51,264 nucleotides of DNA, taken from positions 1 through 51,264 of the forward strand of contig JAPLUI010000086.1 in the NCBI GenBank assembly GCA_026397725.1, read 5' to 3'. The notes beneath the pieces are model-generated. The model ran no database searches. It was not told where the DNA came from and saw nothing but the letters and a program-made list of their open reading frames with translations. The DNA comes from Verrucomicrobiota bacterium. Its GTDB lineage: Bacteria > Verrucomicrobiota > Verrucomicrobiia > Verrucomicrobiales > Akkermansiaceae. Each line of letters begins with the position of its first letter. Position 1 is the stretch's first letter. Below, one piece after another: positions 1-8,088 of the stretch. The position numbers and the translations under genes are program-made.

Positions 1-1
1 G

Positions 2-1153
2 TACACCGACTGGGATTGCACGGGTGCCTATCTTCTGACTTATGCCCTGCCGCTCAAGAGCCTGTATCTGACCGGCAAGAAGCCGTGCTCGGTGCCCCCT
101 CTGAATCCCAAGGAAGTGGCGGATGTCATTGCCGCCGGAAGAGATTACTTTTCCGCGACCGGCAAGAACGGTTTCTCCTACGATGGGCGCACGACCGAGC
201 AGTTGCTGGCCGGCCTGTCGAGTTGGTCGCCGACCGTGCGCAAGCGTTCCTCCCAGACGCTGGGCCAGCGTGAGGACGATTTCGTGCCGCCGCTGTTGAA
301 GCTGTTAGCCGGCTCCGACCGCTATTCTCGCTATGGTGCCTGCGAGGCACTGGGCTGTTTGGGGCAGCGGGCCGACGTGGCCGCGCCGCAATTGCGCGCG
401 TTGCTCAAGGATCCCGACCCGTGGATGGAAAGCCTGGCATGCAATGCCATTGCGCGTCTCGGCCCGGAGGCCCGCAAGGCTGCGGCAAACGATCTGCTGG
501 CGCTGGCGGCATGCAAGAATGCGGCTGACCCGCGGAGGATGAGCCAGCGCGCCGTGGCCAACGCGCTGTTCGAGCCGTATCCCGGTTCCGGCGGGCCGCA
601 GGGCATCCTGGCTGGCTCCCTGTCGGAGGTTGACCGCCGGTTGCTCTATCCCGCCATCCAGTCGGTGTTGGAGAATGATGATGGCGCGGCACGGTTGACG
701 CTCGCGCGTTACTATGAAAGATTGACTGACCGCGATCTGGCGGCGCTGTTGCCGGCCATCGTCAAGGCGACCGAGAAGTTGGCACCCAGTGACGAGATGT
801 TTGCCGACGTCATCCGCCTGGCCGGTCTCGATGTGCTGTCGCGTTTGCACATTCGCGAAGGGATGCCCCTGTGTGTGTCCACGATTGAAATGACCCGATG
901 GGGTGACTCGGCGCGTATTCCGGCATGTTTGAAATGTCTCGCGCGCTATGGTGTCCATGCCAAGGCGCTATTGCCGCAACTGCGGGAGATGGCGCGTGGA
1001 GCTTCCAAGGACCGCCAGGAATTCTTTAACAAGAGCATCGCCGAGATCGAAGCGGCCACCGATTCGCCGACGCTGGTGAATCTGAAGGATTTCATCGCAA
1101 AAGCATCCGCGAGTGGGGATGCTTTGAAAAACACAAGGAAAGGAACGCCATGA
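2..1153 (+). CDS. DUF6288-type HEAT-repeat protein, C-terminal part (cut by window edge)
   Basis: The frame is open from base 2, so the gene begins before the window; the GTG at 92 is an internal valine. The translation matches the C-terminal half of the intact protein at 36257-38650 almost residue by residue. Shared stretches include DCTGAYLL-YALPLKSLYLTG, DVIAAGRDY and TTEQLLAGLSSWSP. The visible part is rich in short alpha-helical HEAT-like repeats, for example KRSSQTLGQRE, ARYGACEALG and LLKDPDPW. By comparison with 36257, the missing N-terminus should carry a signal peptide, a PDZ domain and an alpha-helical core. The biochemical function of DUF6288 proteins is unknown to me. The stop overlaps the next start (ATGA, 1150-1153), so the two genes are probably co-transcribed and translationally coupled. 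Family assignment rests on the intact paralogues in this window. Confidence 0.8.
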   Translation, partial: YTDWDCTGAYLLTYALPLKSLYLTGKKPCSVPPLNPKEVADVIAAGRDYFSATGKNGFSYDGRTTEQLLAGLSSWSPTVRKRSSQTLGQREDDFVPPLLKLLAGSDRYSRYGACEALGCLGQRADVAAPQLRALLKDPDPWMESLACNAIARLGPEARKAAANDLLALAACKNAADPRRMSQRAVANALFEPYPGSGGPQGILAGSLSEVDRRLLYPAIQSVLENDDGAARLTLARYYERLTDRDLAALLPAIVKATEKLAPSDEMFADVIRLAGLDVLSRLHIREGMPLCVSTIEMTRWGDSARIPACLKCLARYGVHAKALLPQLREMARGASKDRQEFFNKSIAEIEAATDSPTLVNLKDFIAKASASGDALKNTRKGTP

Positions 1154-3894
1154 GAAACCTCGTTCGGAACGGAAAAGCTACGATGATTGTAGTAGTTGTC
1201 GGCCTGGTGTCGGCGGCCGCCGGCCCGGCGGCGACACCCGACGCCTTCGCCTGGAACTCCCCGGTGGCGGGCAACTGGAGCGATCGTGCCAAATGGACGA
1301 GCGGCCAGACAAAGGGAGTGGCGCCGGTCGCCGCCGGCAGGGTGGATTACGCCCTTGGTTTTAACCAGGCTGGCACTTATACCGTTAACCATGATTTGAA
1401 CGCGGGATTCCTGCTCAACAAGCTGGTCTTTGGCGGGGCCACGGTCACAATCGAAGGCAACAGCCTGGCTTTTGCCGCCAATGGCGCCGCCTTGCCGCAA
1501 ATCATCCAGAATGGCGGCAGCGCAGTCACCATCAAGGCACCGATCAGCCTGAATGGCAACACGACCTGCGCCGGGACCGGCACCGGTGGCGCGTTCACGC
1601 TGGCAGGGGTGATTTCCGGCCCGGGAAGCCTGACCATAGACGCCGCGGGTTATGGTTTGAAACTTCTCGCGGATAACACATACAGCGGTGGCACGATGAT
1701 CCAAGCCGGTTCCATCCAGGTGGAAAAGGTCAATTCCCCGCTGGGAACGGGGCCGGTGAAGGTCAACAGCGGTGCCACCCTCAATCTGAATGGCAACGAC
1801 AATCTGACCAATGCGTTTCTCCTCAATGGCGCGAAGGTGGTCAACGGTAACAGTTTCTCGGCCAACCTCAATGGCCCGGTCGTTTTGGCCGCCACCTCGA
1901 CCATCGATCTGACGACCACGGGTAACATGTGTATTTCCGGGATTGTCAGCGGACCGGGCGGTTTGACGAAGGAAGGGACCGCCGGCCCATTGCAGATATT
2001 TGGTGCCAACACCTTTGCCGGCACCGTGACCGTGAATGCGGGTTCGTTGCTGGTGACTTCGCTCAACAGCGTGAGCGGAGGCACGCCGTCCAGCAGCCTG
2101 GGCACGCCAACCACCGTGGCCAATGGCACGATCGCCCTCGGCGCTAACAATGCGCCCGGCACCCTGATTTACAGCGGTCCCGGCGAAACCACCGACCGCG
2201 TGATCAAGCTGGCTGGCACCACCGGCGGCTTGACGATCAACCAGGCCGGAACCGCCAGCGGGCTGCCCACGACGCGGGGTGTTAGCGGGCTGCTGAAGTT
2301 CACCGGCAACCTTTCGATTCCCGGTTCGGCCGGAGCCGATAACCGCAAAACCCTGACCTTGACCCACACGATGAGTTCAAAAACGGGACCGCATGTGGGC
2401 CAGGGCGAAATCAGTGGCGGCATCGGCGACAGCGTGCTGGGAACCGCCGGGCAACTGGCCACCAGCGTGACCAAGGACGGCCCCGGCACTTGGACTCTAT
2501 CAGGTGCAAACACCTATACCGGCGCCACCAGCGTCAAGGCCGGAACGCTGGCCTTCACCAGTGCGAAATCCCTGGGCGCTGGCGCCCTGGACATCAGCAC
2601 CGGCGCCAAGGTGCAATTGGATTTCATCGGCACGCGGCAGATTGCGGCGCTGACTTTCAACGCGGGCACCGCCCAGGCTAACGGAACCTACGGTTCCTCG
2701 CTTTCGCTTGCGACTAACAAGGATGACGGCCATTTCGCCGGCCTGGGCTCGGTGACGGTCGGCCCCATTGCGTCACCTGCCACCACCACCACGCTGGCGC
2801 GGACCAGCGGCACCAGCCCCTGCAAGGCGGGCATGGCCGTGACCTTCACCGTGACTGTTGCGGGTGCCGCGCCGACCGGCAACGTGATCTTCTATGATGG
2901 TTTGAAGGTCATCGGCACCAGCCCCCTGAATGGTTCCTATCAGGCCAGTCTCACTACCCGAACCCTTGCCGCCGCGCCGCACGCCATCACCGCCCTGTAT
3001 GTGGGCAATGCCGGCAATGCGCCCGGTGCTTCCGCGGCATTGTCCCAGGTCGTGAATGAGACGCGTGCCGCGACGACCACCGCCCTGGTCAGCGGCGCCA
3101 ATCCTTCCAACTTCGGTGCGCCAGTGACCTTCACCGCCACCGTGACGGGTAAAGCGCCGACCGGATCGGTCACCTTCTATGACGGCACGACCGTGCTGGG
3201 CAGCGCAGCCCTGAACGGCACCAAGGCCAGCATCTCCACCAGCAGCCTCGCGGCCGGCTGGTGCCGCATCAGCGCCAGCTATGCGGGCGATGCGGCTAAC
3301 AGACCCAGCGCCTCGACCGCGGTATGCTTCCAGACCGTGAATCCACCTGCGGGCAACGGCAAACTCAAGGTCTTCATCCTGGCCGGCCAGTCGAACATGG
3401 TGGGCAAGGGCAGCGTCGAGAACGGACGGGATCCCAACAATCTAACAGGCAAGGCCATCCCCGGCGGCTTGGGCAGCCTCCGGCACATGCTCAACGCCAA
3501 TCCGCAACAATACGGTTATCTCGCCGACCCGGCCCATCCCATCGCCGGTGGCAGCCCGGGTTGGATCACCCGCCCCGACGTGTGGATCACCTATTACGGC
3601 GGGGCCAGTTGGGAGCTAACCGAAAAGAAGGCGCTTCGCAGCGGCATCCTCGAGGCGAATTTCGGCGAAAACGCCAAGGATGGGCTCATCGGGCCGGAGT
3701 ATGGATTCGGTCTGGTGGTCGGCAGTCAACTGGCCGATCAGGTGTTGATCATCAAATACGCCCATGGCGGCAGATCGCTGGGGGCGGACTTCCGGCCGCC
3801 GAGTTCGGGCGGGACGGTGGGACCCTGTTATACCACTGGTACTTCAATGGCGAGAGCTATTTCAATATCGGCGAAAGCATGGGCTTGGCCATGA
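1150..3894 (+). CDS. Exported autotransporter-strand/Ig/SASA-domain protein, 3' end broken
   Basis: 914 residues. A good Shine-Dalgarno (AAGGAAAGGAA, 1135-1145) supports the start. An N-terminal hydrophobic stretch looks like a signal peptide. Residues about 40-540 carry autotransporter-associated beta-strand repeats of the type 'NTYSGGTxIxAGxL' (for example TYTGATSVKAGTL). Residues about 543-735 are two Ig-like repeats with the APTGxVxFYDG core. From about 737 a SASA/SGNH-hydrolase domain begins: GQSNM gives the nucleophile Ser748, followed by the block KYAHGGRSL. After FRPPSSGGTVGP the frame runs into an unrelated tail, and the expected end of the SASA fold continues in another frame at 3831-3941. 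The middle of the SASA domain, including the segment expected to hold the Gly/Asn blocks, is missing. The intact homologue at 34454 shows what was lost. The product is probably secreted or surface-bound and catalytically dead. Confidence 0.82.
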   Translation: MRNLVRNGKATMIVVVVGLVSAAAGPAATPDAFAWNSPVAGNWSDRAKWTSGQTKGVAPVAAGRVDYALGFNQAGTYTVNHDLNAGFLLNKLVFGGATVTIEGNSLAFAANGAALPQIIQNGGSAVTIKAPISLNGNTTCAGTGTGGAFTLAGVISGPGSLTIDAAGYGLKLLADNTYSGGTMIQAGSIQVEKVNSPLGTGPVKVNSGATLNLNGNDNLTNAFLLNGAKVVNGNSFSANLNGPVVLAATSTIDLTTTGNMCISGIVSGPGGLTKEGTAGPLQIFGANTFAGTVTVNAGSLLVTSLNSVSGGTPSSSLGTPTTVANGTIALGANNAPGTLIYSGPGETTDRVIKLAGTTGGLTINQAGTASGLPTTRGVSGLLKFTGNLSIPGSAGADNRKTLTLTHTMSSKTGPHVGQGEISGGIGDSVLGTAGQLATSVTKDGPGTWTLSGANTYTGATSVKAGTLAFTSAKSLGAGALDISTGAKVQLDFIGTRQIAALTFNAGTAQANGTYGSSLSLATNKDDGHFAGLGSVTVGPIASPATTTTLARTSGTSPCKAGMAVTFTVTVAGAAPTGNVIFYDGLKVIGTSPLNGSYQASLTTRTLAAAPHAITALYVGNAGNAPGASAALSQVVNETRAATTTALVSGANPSNFGAPVTFTATVTGKAPTGSVTFYDGTTVLGSAALNGTKASISTSSLAAGWCRISASYAGDAANRPSASTAVCFQTVNPPAGNGKLKVFILAGQSNMVGKGSVENGRDPNNLTGKAIPGGLGSLRHMLNANPQQYGYLADPAHPIAGGSPGWITRPDVWITYYGGASWELTEKKALRSGILEANFGENAKDGLIGPEYGFGLVVGSQLADQVLIIKYAHGGRSLGADFRPPSSGGTVGPCYTTGTSMARAISISAKAWAWP

Positions 3895-3941
3895 TGGGCA
3901 TGTTGCCCCCAGCGCCGGGAAGGCCCGCCTCTAACAACTGA
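3831..3941 (+). pseudogene. Out-of-frame C-terminal remnant of the SASA domain of the preceding gene
   Basis: Frame 3831 reads YHWYFNGESYFNIGESMG and on to a stop at 3939. This resembles the last block of SASA esterases (compare DYHYFGSAKIFAQMG in the intact enzyme at 34454), which carries the catalytic Asp-x-His. It overlaps the tail of the 1150-3894 frame. The simplest reading is a deletion of roughly 250 codons that also shifted the frame, leaving this end behind. Confidence 0.6.
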
Positions 3942-4114
3942 AACACCGGAAAGGGAACACCATGAAAAACATGGGACAGAGAGTGACGTTTGTTATGATC
4001 GCAGGCGTTTTCGGTCTGCTGGCGGGAATCGGCGGCCAAGCCGCTTAAAGTCTATATTCTGGCCGGGCAGTCGAACATGCAGGGACATGTGAACATATCG
4101 ACGTTTGATTCCAT

Positions 4115-4335
4115 GGCCGGTGGTAACTACTCAGGTACGGAAGAATTTTGTGACAGAATCATTGGATGACAGAATCATTGAGGATTGGAATTGGGCAATC
4201 GCGGTCCATCCGCCTGCCTTCCCTTTCATCAACGGCTATTCCTCGTCGGATATGCGAATTCTTCTGTCAAAAAATGATTCTGTCATCCTCTTGATGCATC
4301 TTCAAAGTAGCGGACCTGAGTAGTAACGGCCGGTG
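4115..4335. repeat. 8-bp target-site duplication GGCCGGTG flanking the MITE
   Basis: Identical GGCCGGTG copies lie at 4115-4122 and 4328-4335, immediately outside the inverted-repeat ends. The single ancestral copy would read ...ATTCCATGGCCGGTGATCCC..., in frame with the SASA remnant. Confidence 0.85.
4123..4327. mobile_element. 205-bp IS66-type MITE with 8-bp target duplication
   Basis: The ends are imperfect inverted repeats: left GTAACTACTCAGGTACG, and the reverse complement of the right end GTTACTACTCAGGTCCG (15 of 17 match). The element is flanked by a perfect 8-bp direct repeat, GGCCGGTG, at 4115-4122 and 4328-4335. Removing it restores an open SASA-like reading frame, which confirms the borders. 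Ends starting with GTAA and 8-bp target duplications are known traits of the IS66 family. No transposase fits in 205 bp, so it would have to be mobilised in trans. Inside, TGACAGAATCATT occurs twice in tandem near the left end, and GGATGACAGAATCATT has its exact reverse complement near the right end, so the element can fold into a long hairpin. Confidence 0.85.
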
Positions 4336-4521
4336 ATCCCAAGACGGCGCCCATCCTCAAGGAGATGCGCAATGCGGGCGGCAAGAAGTTAGCTGCCGTC
4401 ACCGATGCTTCACGCGCCAAAGGCATGGCTTTCCTGGCCAGCACCTATGATCACAACCTCTTCGACAACGTGCGCGTCGGACCGCTTCCGACCGCAGGCA
4501 AACCGTAGCCGGACATGTCGC

Positions 4522-4920
4522 TCACCCGCCTTTCACCGGCCCGACCGTGCCGCCATCGACGAACTCGGCCTTGGTGAAGCTCTGCCGCCGGTCGTCCTTG
4601 CCGCGGGCCACGTTGTCGGCCCAGCGTGCGACGCGCCGCAGCACCGGGCGGAGGTCGTAACGGATGTGGGCGACCGTGGGTTGGCACCAGGCGAAGGTCG
4701 GGTCGGGGAAGGTGCAAAGCAGCGAGACGTGTTGTGGTGCCAGAATGCCCCGTCGGGCGAGATACTGTTGGGCGGCGGCGAAAAGGTATGCTTCGTCGAG
4801 GATCAGCACGCTGGGCGGGGTCACCCGATAGAGTTTGTCAAGCAAGCGGTGGAACCCCTCGCGGCTGTTCTCCCAGTCCGGCAGGTTGTATGGCCCGGTC
4901 CGAACTGGCAAATGACTTGC
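4522..4920 (-). pseudogene. Sugar-binding-type transcriptional regulator, C-terminal fragment
   Basis: The minus-strand frame is open from 4920 and ends with a stop just below 4522. There is no convincing start codon; the first candidate is a TTG at 4911. The translation contains YNLPDWENSREGFHRLLDKL, PPSVLILDEAYLF, LARRGILAPQHVSL and a conserved tail ending KAEFVDGGTVGPV. This is the C-terminal half of a periplasmic-binding-protein-like (LacI-type) effector domain, in the style of GntR/LacI-family regulators common in Verrucomicrobiota. The DNA-binding domain and the first half of the sensor domain are absent. A fragment with the complementary first half lies at 24345-24665. The piece lies convergent to the broken SASA remnant, so it is probably a relic left by rearrangement. 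Confidence 0.7.
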
Positions 4921-4942
4921 TCAATAAGTTTGGTTTTGGGGA

Positions 4943-5584
4943 TCATCGCCCGCTCTGGCCGAATTTCATGATGATCTCGGTGCGGGAGTGGATGTGGAGC
5001 TTGTCATAGATTTTCCGGATGTGAGTCCGCACGGTGTCGATGGTCACTCCCAGCGCATTGGCGATTTCCTTGTAGAATTTCCCTTCGATGAGAAGGTTGA
5101 GCACTTCTTGCTCGCGGGAGGTAAGTGCGCGGTCGGGTTTCGGCGGTGGACTGCGGTGGAAGAATCCCACCACCTGCCGCGCGATGTGCGGGGACATCGG
5201 CGAGCCTCCGGCACTCGCGACTTGAATGGCGCTGGCGATGTCAGCGGGGGGCGTGCGTTTCAGCAGGTAGCCGCAGGCACCGGCACGCAGGGCATCGAAT
5301 ATCAAGTGGTCTTCCTCATACATGGTCAGGACGAGGCAGACCAAATCGGGACAGGATTCCTTGAGGCGGGCAATGCATTCGATTCCATTCGTCCCGGGAA
5401 GGTTGATATCGACCAGTGCCACGCTTGGCGGTTTTTTCGGAATCTCTAGCAGCGCGAGTTCGGCGGTTCCGTAAATCGCCCGGCAATCGACCGCGGAGCC
5501 GGGAAGGGCGAAGAATTTTCTCAGCGCCATGGCATAGGGTTCGTTGTCTTCGATCAGGACAATGGGAATGGGTGATGGGTTCAT
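4943..5584 (-). CDS. LuxR/NarL-family response regulator
   Basis: 213 residues, the normal length for the family. The receiver domain has the acidic pair Glu12/Asp13, phospho-acceptor Asp59 in VALVDINLPG, Thr87 and Lys109 (GYLLK). The C-terminal LuxR-type helix-turn-helix, about residues 150-207, has LTSREQEVLNLL, YKEIANALGV and TVRTHIRKIYDKL. It should bind DNA when phosphorylated. The ATG overlaps the stop of the upstream kinase gene (ATGA at 5581-5584), so the pair is a single two-component unit. Its closest relative in the window is the regulator at 28066-28710. Candidate targets are the genes downstream of the CATGCGAT elements, starting with the divergent gene at 7957. Confidence 0.93.
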   Translation of the reverse strand: MNPSPIPIVLIEDNEPYAMALRKFFALPGSAVDCRAIYGTAELALLEIPKKPPSVALVDINLPGTNGIECIARLKESCPDLVCLVLTMYEEDHLIFDALRAGACGYLLKRTPPADIASAIQVASAGGSPMSPHIARQVVGFFHRSPPPKPDRALTSREQEVLNLLIEGKFYKEIANALGVTIDTVRTHIRKIYDKLHIHSRTEIIMKFGQSGR

Positions 5585-7713
5585 GAGAGAGGTAGTTTCA
5601 TTTCGACGAGCGTGCCGCCGTTTTCGCCAGGCAACCAGTCGCAGGTGCCGCCGATGGATTCGAGTCGCTGGCGCATGTTGAGGAGCCCGTCCTTGCCAGG
5701 GCCGCTGGCACCCGCAGGAAGGCCGTGGCCGTTGTCAGCGAGGCGGATGCTGAAGAGTCCGGTTTCATGACGCAAGGTCAGCTCCACTTCGGTGGCGGCG
5801 GCGTGTTTGACGATGTTTTGCAGCGCCTCCTTGAAGGCGAGCGCCACCTCGTGGCGGGTGCCCGCCCGCAGCACGATTTCCGGCCAGGTGTTAGGCCCAT
5901 CGATCCGGCAGGGGATGCCGAGAGGGGTGAGGTTGTGATCGGCGTGCTGGACGAGGAACGCAGCAAGGGCCGTGAGCGTGTCATTGCGCGGGTTGACGGT
6001 CCAGACCGCCTCATCGAGGGATTCCATCGCCTCTTGGGCGCAGGTTGTCAGCGCCGAGAGATCCGACTTTGCTTCAAGTGACATGGGGTGTTCGCGTGCG
6101 AAAATTTCCTGCAGCACCGCGAGCTGGGCGATGCGTGCGCCCACATCGTCGTGCATGTTGCGGGCGATGCGCGAGCGCTCCGCCGTCAGCGCGGTCTCGG
6201 CCTGGAGTGCGGTGATGCGCTTGCGGAAAAAATGCCGGGCTACAAGTAAGCCGGAGAGCAGCGTGCCGCTGGCCAGCAGCCACAAAAACGCGGGCGTCTG
6301 AGTGAACCTCGCATCCACCGTGAAAGCAAGCCGGGTCACCGATGCATCCCAGGCACCGTCGCTGTGAGCTGCCTGAAGTTCCAACTGGAAATCACCGGGG
6401 CTCGGACACGGGATTTCCAACAGAAGTGTGTCCGATGTCTGCCAATCGTTGCTCACTCCCACCACTCTCCAACGGTAAAGCCAGTCATGCGGTTGGCCGG
6501 ATTGGGGAATCTCCCATTGGAACGCGAGACGCTGGACTCCCGGAGGGATCCGTACCCCGGGGCCGCCAGCAAGCTGTTGACCATCCGCCTTCACGGACAC
6601 TAACCGGGCGCTGCGGGTTTCATACACCTCCACCTCGGCCAGCATCGGCGAGAGCAGTACCGTACTCTCGCTGGAAATCCGGAGATAGCGGCCATGAAAT
6701 TCCCCCTGCCCGTCCGCCGCCCGTAAATCGTCCGCCTCACCCTGCGCGGGATAAGAACCGTCCCGTCGGTTGAGCACCTGCCAGGTGGGAGTCGCGCCTT
6801 CCTTGGGATCCTGGTCGTAGAGTCGGATCCTCATCTTGCCGAAGCGGTCCAAACTGTAGTTGTCCCCGCGTTGACGCAGCAAGAGATGGTCGATGGCGAA
6901 TTCCTTGCCGAGATCGATTTCAAAGTGGAAATCCTTGCCCGTCATATCGTCGCCCGGGTGGGCGATCGTCGATGGCCAGCCATCGGTGAGCGCGTCGGCC
7001 GTCATCAGACCATGCTCGTCCCACAGCCGATGAGTTGCCGTGACCGGAGCGCCGAGCGCCACGTTCGTCGTCGTGGAAATCACTTCGGCCCGGAACTCGG
7101 TGAGCACGAAATCCTTATCCATCGACCAGGACATCCGCGGCTCAGGAACAGCTTCCGCACTGAGCCATACCGGAAACACCTCGATCCGGAATCCTGTGAT
7201 CGACTGGCCCCGGGTGCGTGCGGAGATCCAATACAGGTCGTCAGGAATCTTGCCGGTAAGAACTTGGAGTTTCTCGTCTGCGATCAGATGATTTCCCGGC
7301 CCCCTCCGCAAATCGGACGCGACCGCGCCGAAATTGAGCATCGGCAGGTCATGCCACGCGCCCTGAAAACCCGGGTGGGCATCGGTCGTGTAGCTGATGG
7401 AAAAATCCGCGAACGACGTGTTCGGCCGGCCGGACATGAAAAACATCGTCACATTCAGCAAATCCGCCTCGATGGGTTTCTCCGCGATAAAGATCGCCGC
7501 CTGCGCTTGCTCATACTGCGGTTCCAGGCTCCAGCCCTTGGGCGAAGCCTCCCAGCCATCAATGGTGCGTTTCAAGTCCTCGTCGGTTCCCGCGTAGTAG
7601 GTCGCCATCACCTCACGGAATACGACGGTGGTCCCTGGCCGTGCGGAAAGCGTGAGCGCCATCAGCGCGAAAACCAGCGCCAGGATCGTGAGTTGTTTTT
7701 CCTGCAAAACCAT
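5581..7713 (-). CDS. Sensor histidine kinase with discoidin-like and Y_Y_Y-type sensor region
   Basis: 710 residues. An N-terminal hydrophobic signal anchor (TILALVFALMALTL) precedes a large extracytoplasmic region. Residues about 215-365 resemble a discoidin (F5/8 type C) domain: NVALGAPVTAT, ADALTDGWPST, FEIDLGKEFAIDHLLL, GRYLRIS. Residues about 385-455 look like a Y_Y_Y-type beta-sandwich (YRWRVVGVSNDWQ). A membrane segment follows at about 473-493 (FLWLLASGTLLSGLLVA). The kinase part is HisKA_3 with phospho-acceptor His521 in NMHDDVGARIAQL and an HATPase with EALQNIVKHA, LADNGHGLPAG and GLLNMRQRLESIGG. Unlike the kinase at 24806 it has no propeller. A discoidin-like sensor suggests direct binding of a glycan, which is inference. 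It is followed by its regulator with a 4-bp overlap and is divergent from the giant-protein cluster. Confidence 0.9.
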   Translation of the reverse strand: MVLQEKQLTILALVFALMALTLSARPGTTVVFREVMATYYAGTDEDLKRTIDGWEASPKGWSLEPQYEQAQAAIFIAEKPIEADLLNVTMFFMSGRPNTSFADFSISYTTDAHPGFQGAWHDLPMLNFGAVASDLRRGPGNHLIADEKLQVLTGKIPDDLYWISARTRGQSITGFRIEVFPVWLSAEAVPEPRMSWSMDKDFVLTEFRAEVISTTTNVALGAPVTATHRLWDEHGLMTADALTDGWPSTIAHPGDDMTGKDFHFEIDLGKEFAIDHLLLRQRGDNYSLDRFGKMRIRLYDQDPKEGATPTWQVLNRRDGSYPAQGEADDLRAADGQGEFHGRYLRISSESTVLLSPMLAEVEVYETRSARLVSVKADGQQLAGGPGVRIPPGVQRLAFQWEIPQSGQPHDWLYRWRVVGVSNDWQTSDTLLLEIPCPSPGDFQLELQAAHSDGAWDASVTRLAFTVDARFTQTPAFLWLLASGTLLSGLLVARHFFRKRITALQAETALTAERSRIARNMHDDVGARIAQLAVLQEIFAREHPMSLEAKSDLSALTTCAQEAMESLDEAVWTVNPRNDTLTALAAFLVQHADHNLTPLGIPCRIDGPNTWPEIVLRAGTRHEVALAFKEALQNIVKHAAATEVELTLRHETGLFSIRLADNGHGLPAGASGPGKDGLLNMRQRLESIGGTCDWLPGENGGTLVEMKLPLS

Positions 7714-7845
7714 CGGGGCCGGAAATACTACCCACCACGTGAGGCGCCGTCAACGCCGCCGCCTCCCGGCAATACCCGATCACGGACAAGCCCGGAATCT
7801 TTCCAAAAAGTCCCTCCGGCTGGTCCCGAGGTGGAACAGGCGGAG

Positions 7846-7901
7846 CCCCCCAATATCACATGCTCATGCGATAGCGCCGCCATCCGGAATCATGTAGCTA
7901 T
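7846..7901 (+). promoter_or_regulatory. Candidate operator/promoter: C6 run, CATGCGAT, 22 nt, TAGCTAT
   Basis: The region between the divergent kinase gene (start 7713) and the exported gene (start 7957) holds C6 at 7846-7851, then CATGCGATAGC with GCGAT at 7868-7872. A TAGCTAT box starts exactly 22 nt later at 7895. The same arrangement occurs at 27936 and 28837. Here the C-run is 16 nt from GCGAT rather than 6, a difference of one helical turn. The rest of the 243-bp intergenic region shows no gene. Confidence 0.5.
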
Positions 7902-7956
7902 CCCCTTGTCCCTCTGACAAAGACAACACAACCAACACAACCAACACCATAACACC

Positions 7957-8088
7957 ATGAATCCCATCCGATTCAAATCCATCCGTGCCGGACTTCCGGT
8001 CCGGCTTCCCACCGCCCTCGCCCTTGCTGCCGCGCTGGGTGCCGGCTTTTTGGCACCGCGCCGGTCGCCAACGCGGCCCCGCCGGTGA
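7957..8088 (+). other. Frameshifted signal-peptide start of the following exported protein
   Basis: The ATG at 7957 follows the AACACC start context. It encodes MNPIRFKSIRAGLPVRLP followed by the hydrophobic TALALAAALGAGFL, a classical signal peptide. The frame then stops at 8086-8088. Shifting by one base inside the T5 run at 8047-8051 joins it to GTAPVANAAPPVSGY, which matches the signal-peptide end and mature start of the paralogue at 16838 (ATAAPPVSGY). The next frame has no start codon upstream of the GTG at 8085. One lost T (T6 to T5) explains everything; it may be a real mutation, a slippage site or a sequencing error. Confidence 0.7.

Larger units (their letters stand above)
3962..4508 (+). 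pseudogene. SASA esterase remnant fused to a glycosidase-like C-terminal scrap and split by a MITE
   Basis: The ATG at 3962 sits in the AACACCATGAAAA context and encodes a signal peptide (MKNMGQRVTFVMIAGVFGLL...), but the frame stops at 4047. One frame over, from 4038, it continues as KPLKVYILAGQSNMQGHVNI, the typical start of a SASA esterase (compare KPLKVFIMAGQSNMEGHAAI at 34454). This is a one-base frameshift. At 4123 a 205-bp element interrupts the frame. With the element and one 8-bp target copy removed, the frame reads on as FDSMAGDPKTAPILKEMRN, still SASA-like. It then passes directly into KGMAFLASTYDHNLFDNVRV and a stop at 4506. That last piece resembles the C-terminal FDN-type lectin strand seen at the end of some glycoside hydrolases, not SASA. 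The locus is therefore a chimeric relic with a frameshift, an insertion and a deletion junction near 4380-4400. Confidence 0.75.

Noticed and set aside
946..2367. Long minus-strand open frame opposite the 1150 gene
   Set aside because: It is a shadow of high-GC coding sequence; the plus strand has signal peptide, repeats and a SASA motif, while the minus translation has no family resemblance.
4105..4323. 72-codon frame across the MITE
   Set aside because: It is formed by the element's repeats and crosses its border; no protein features.
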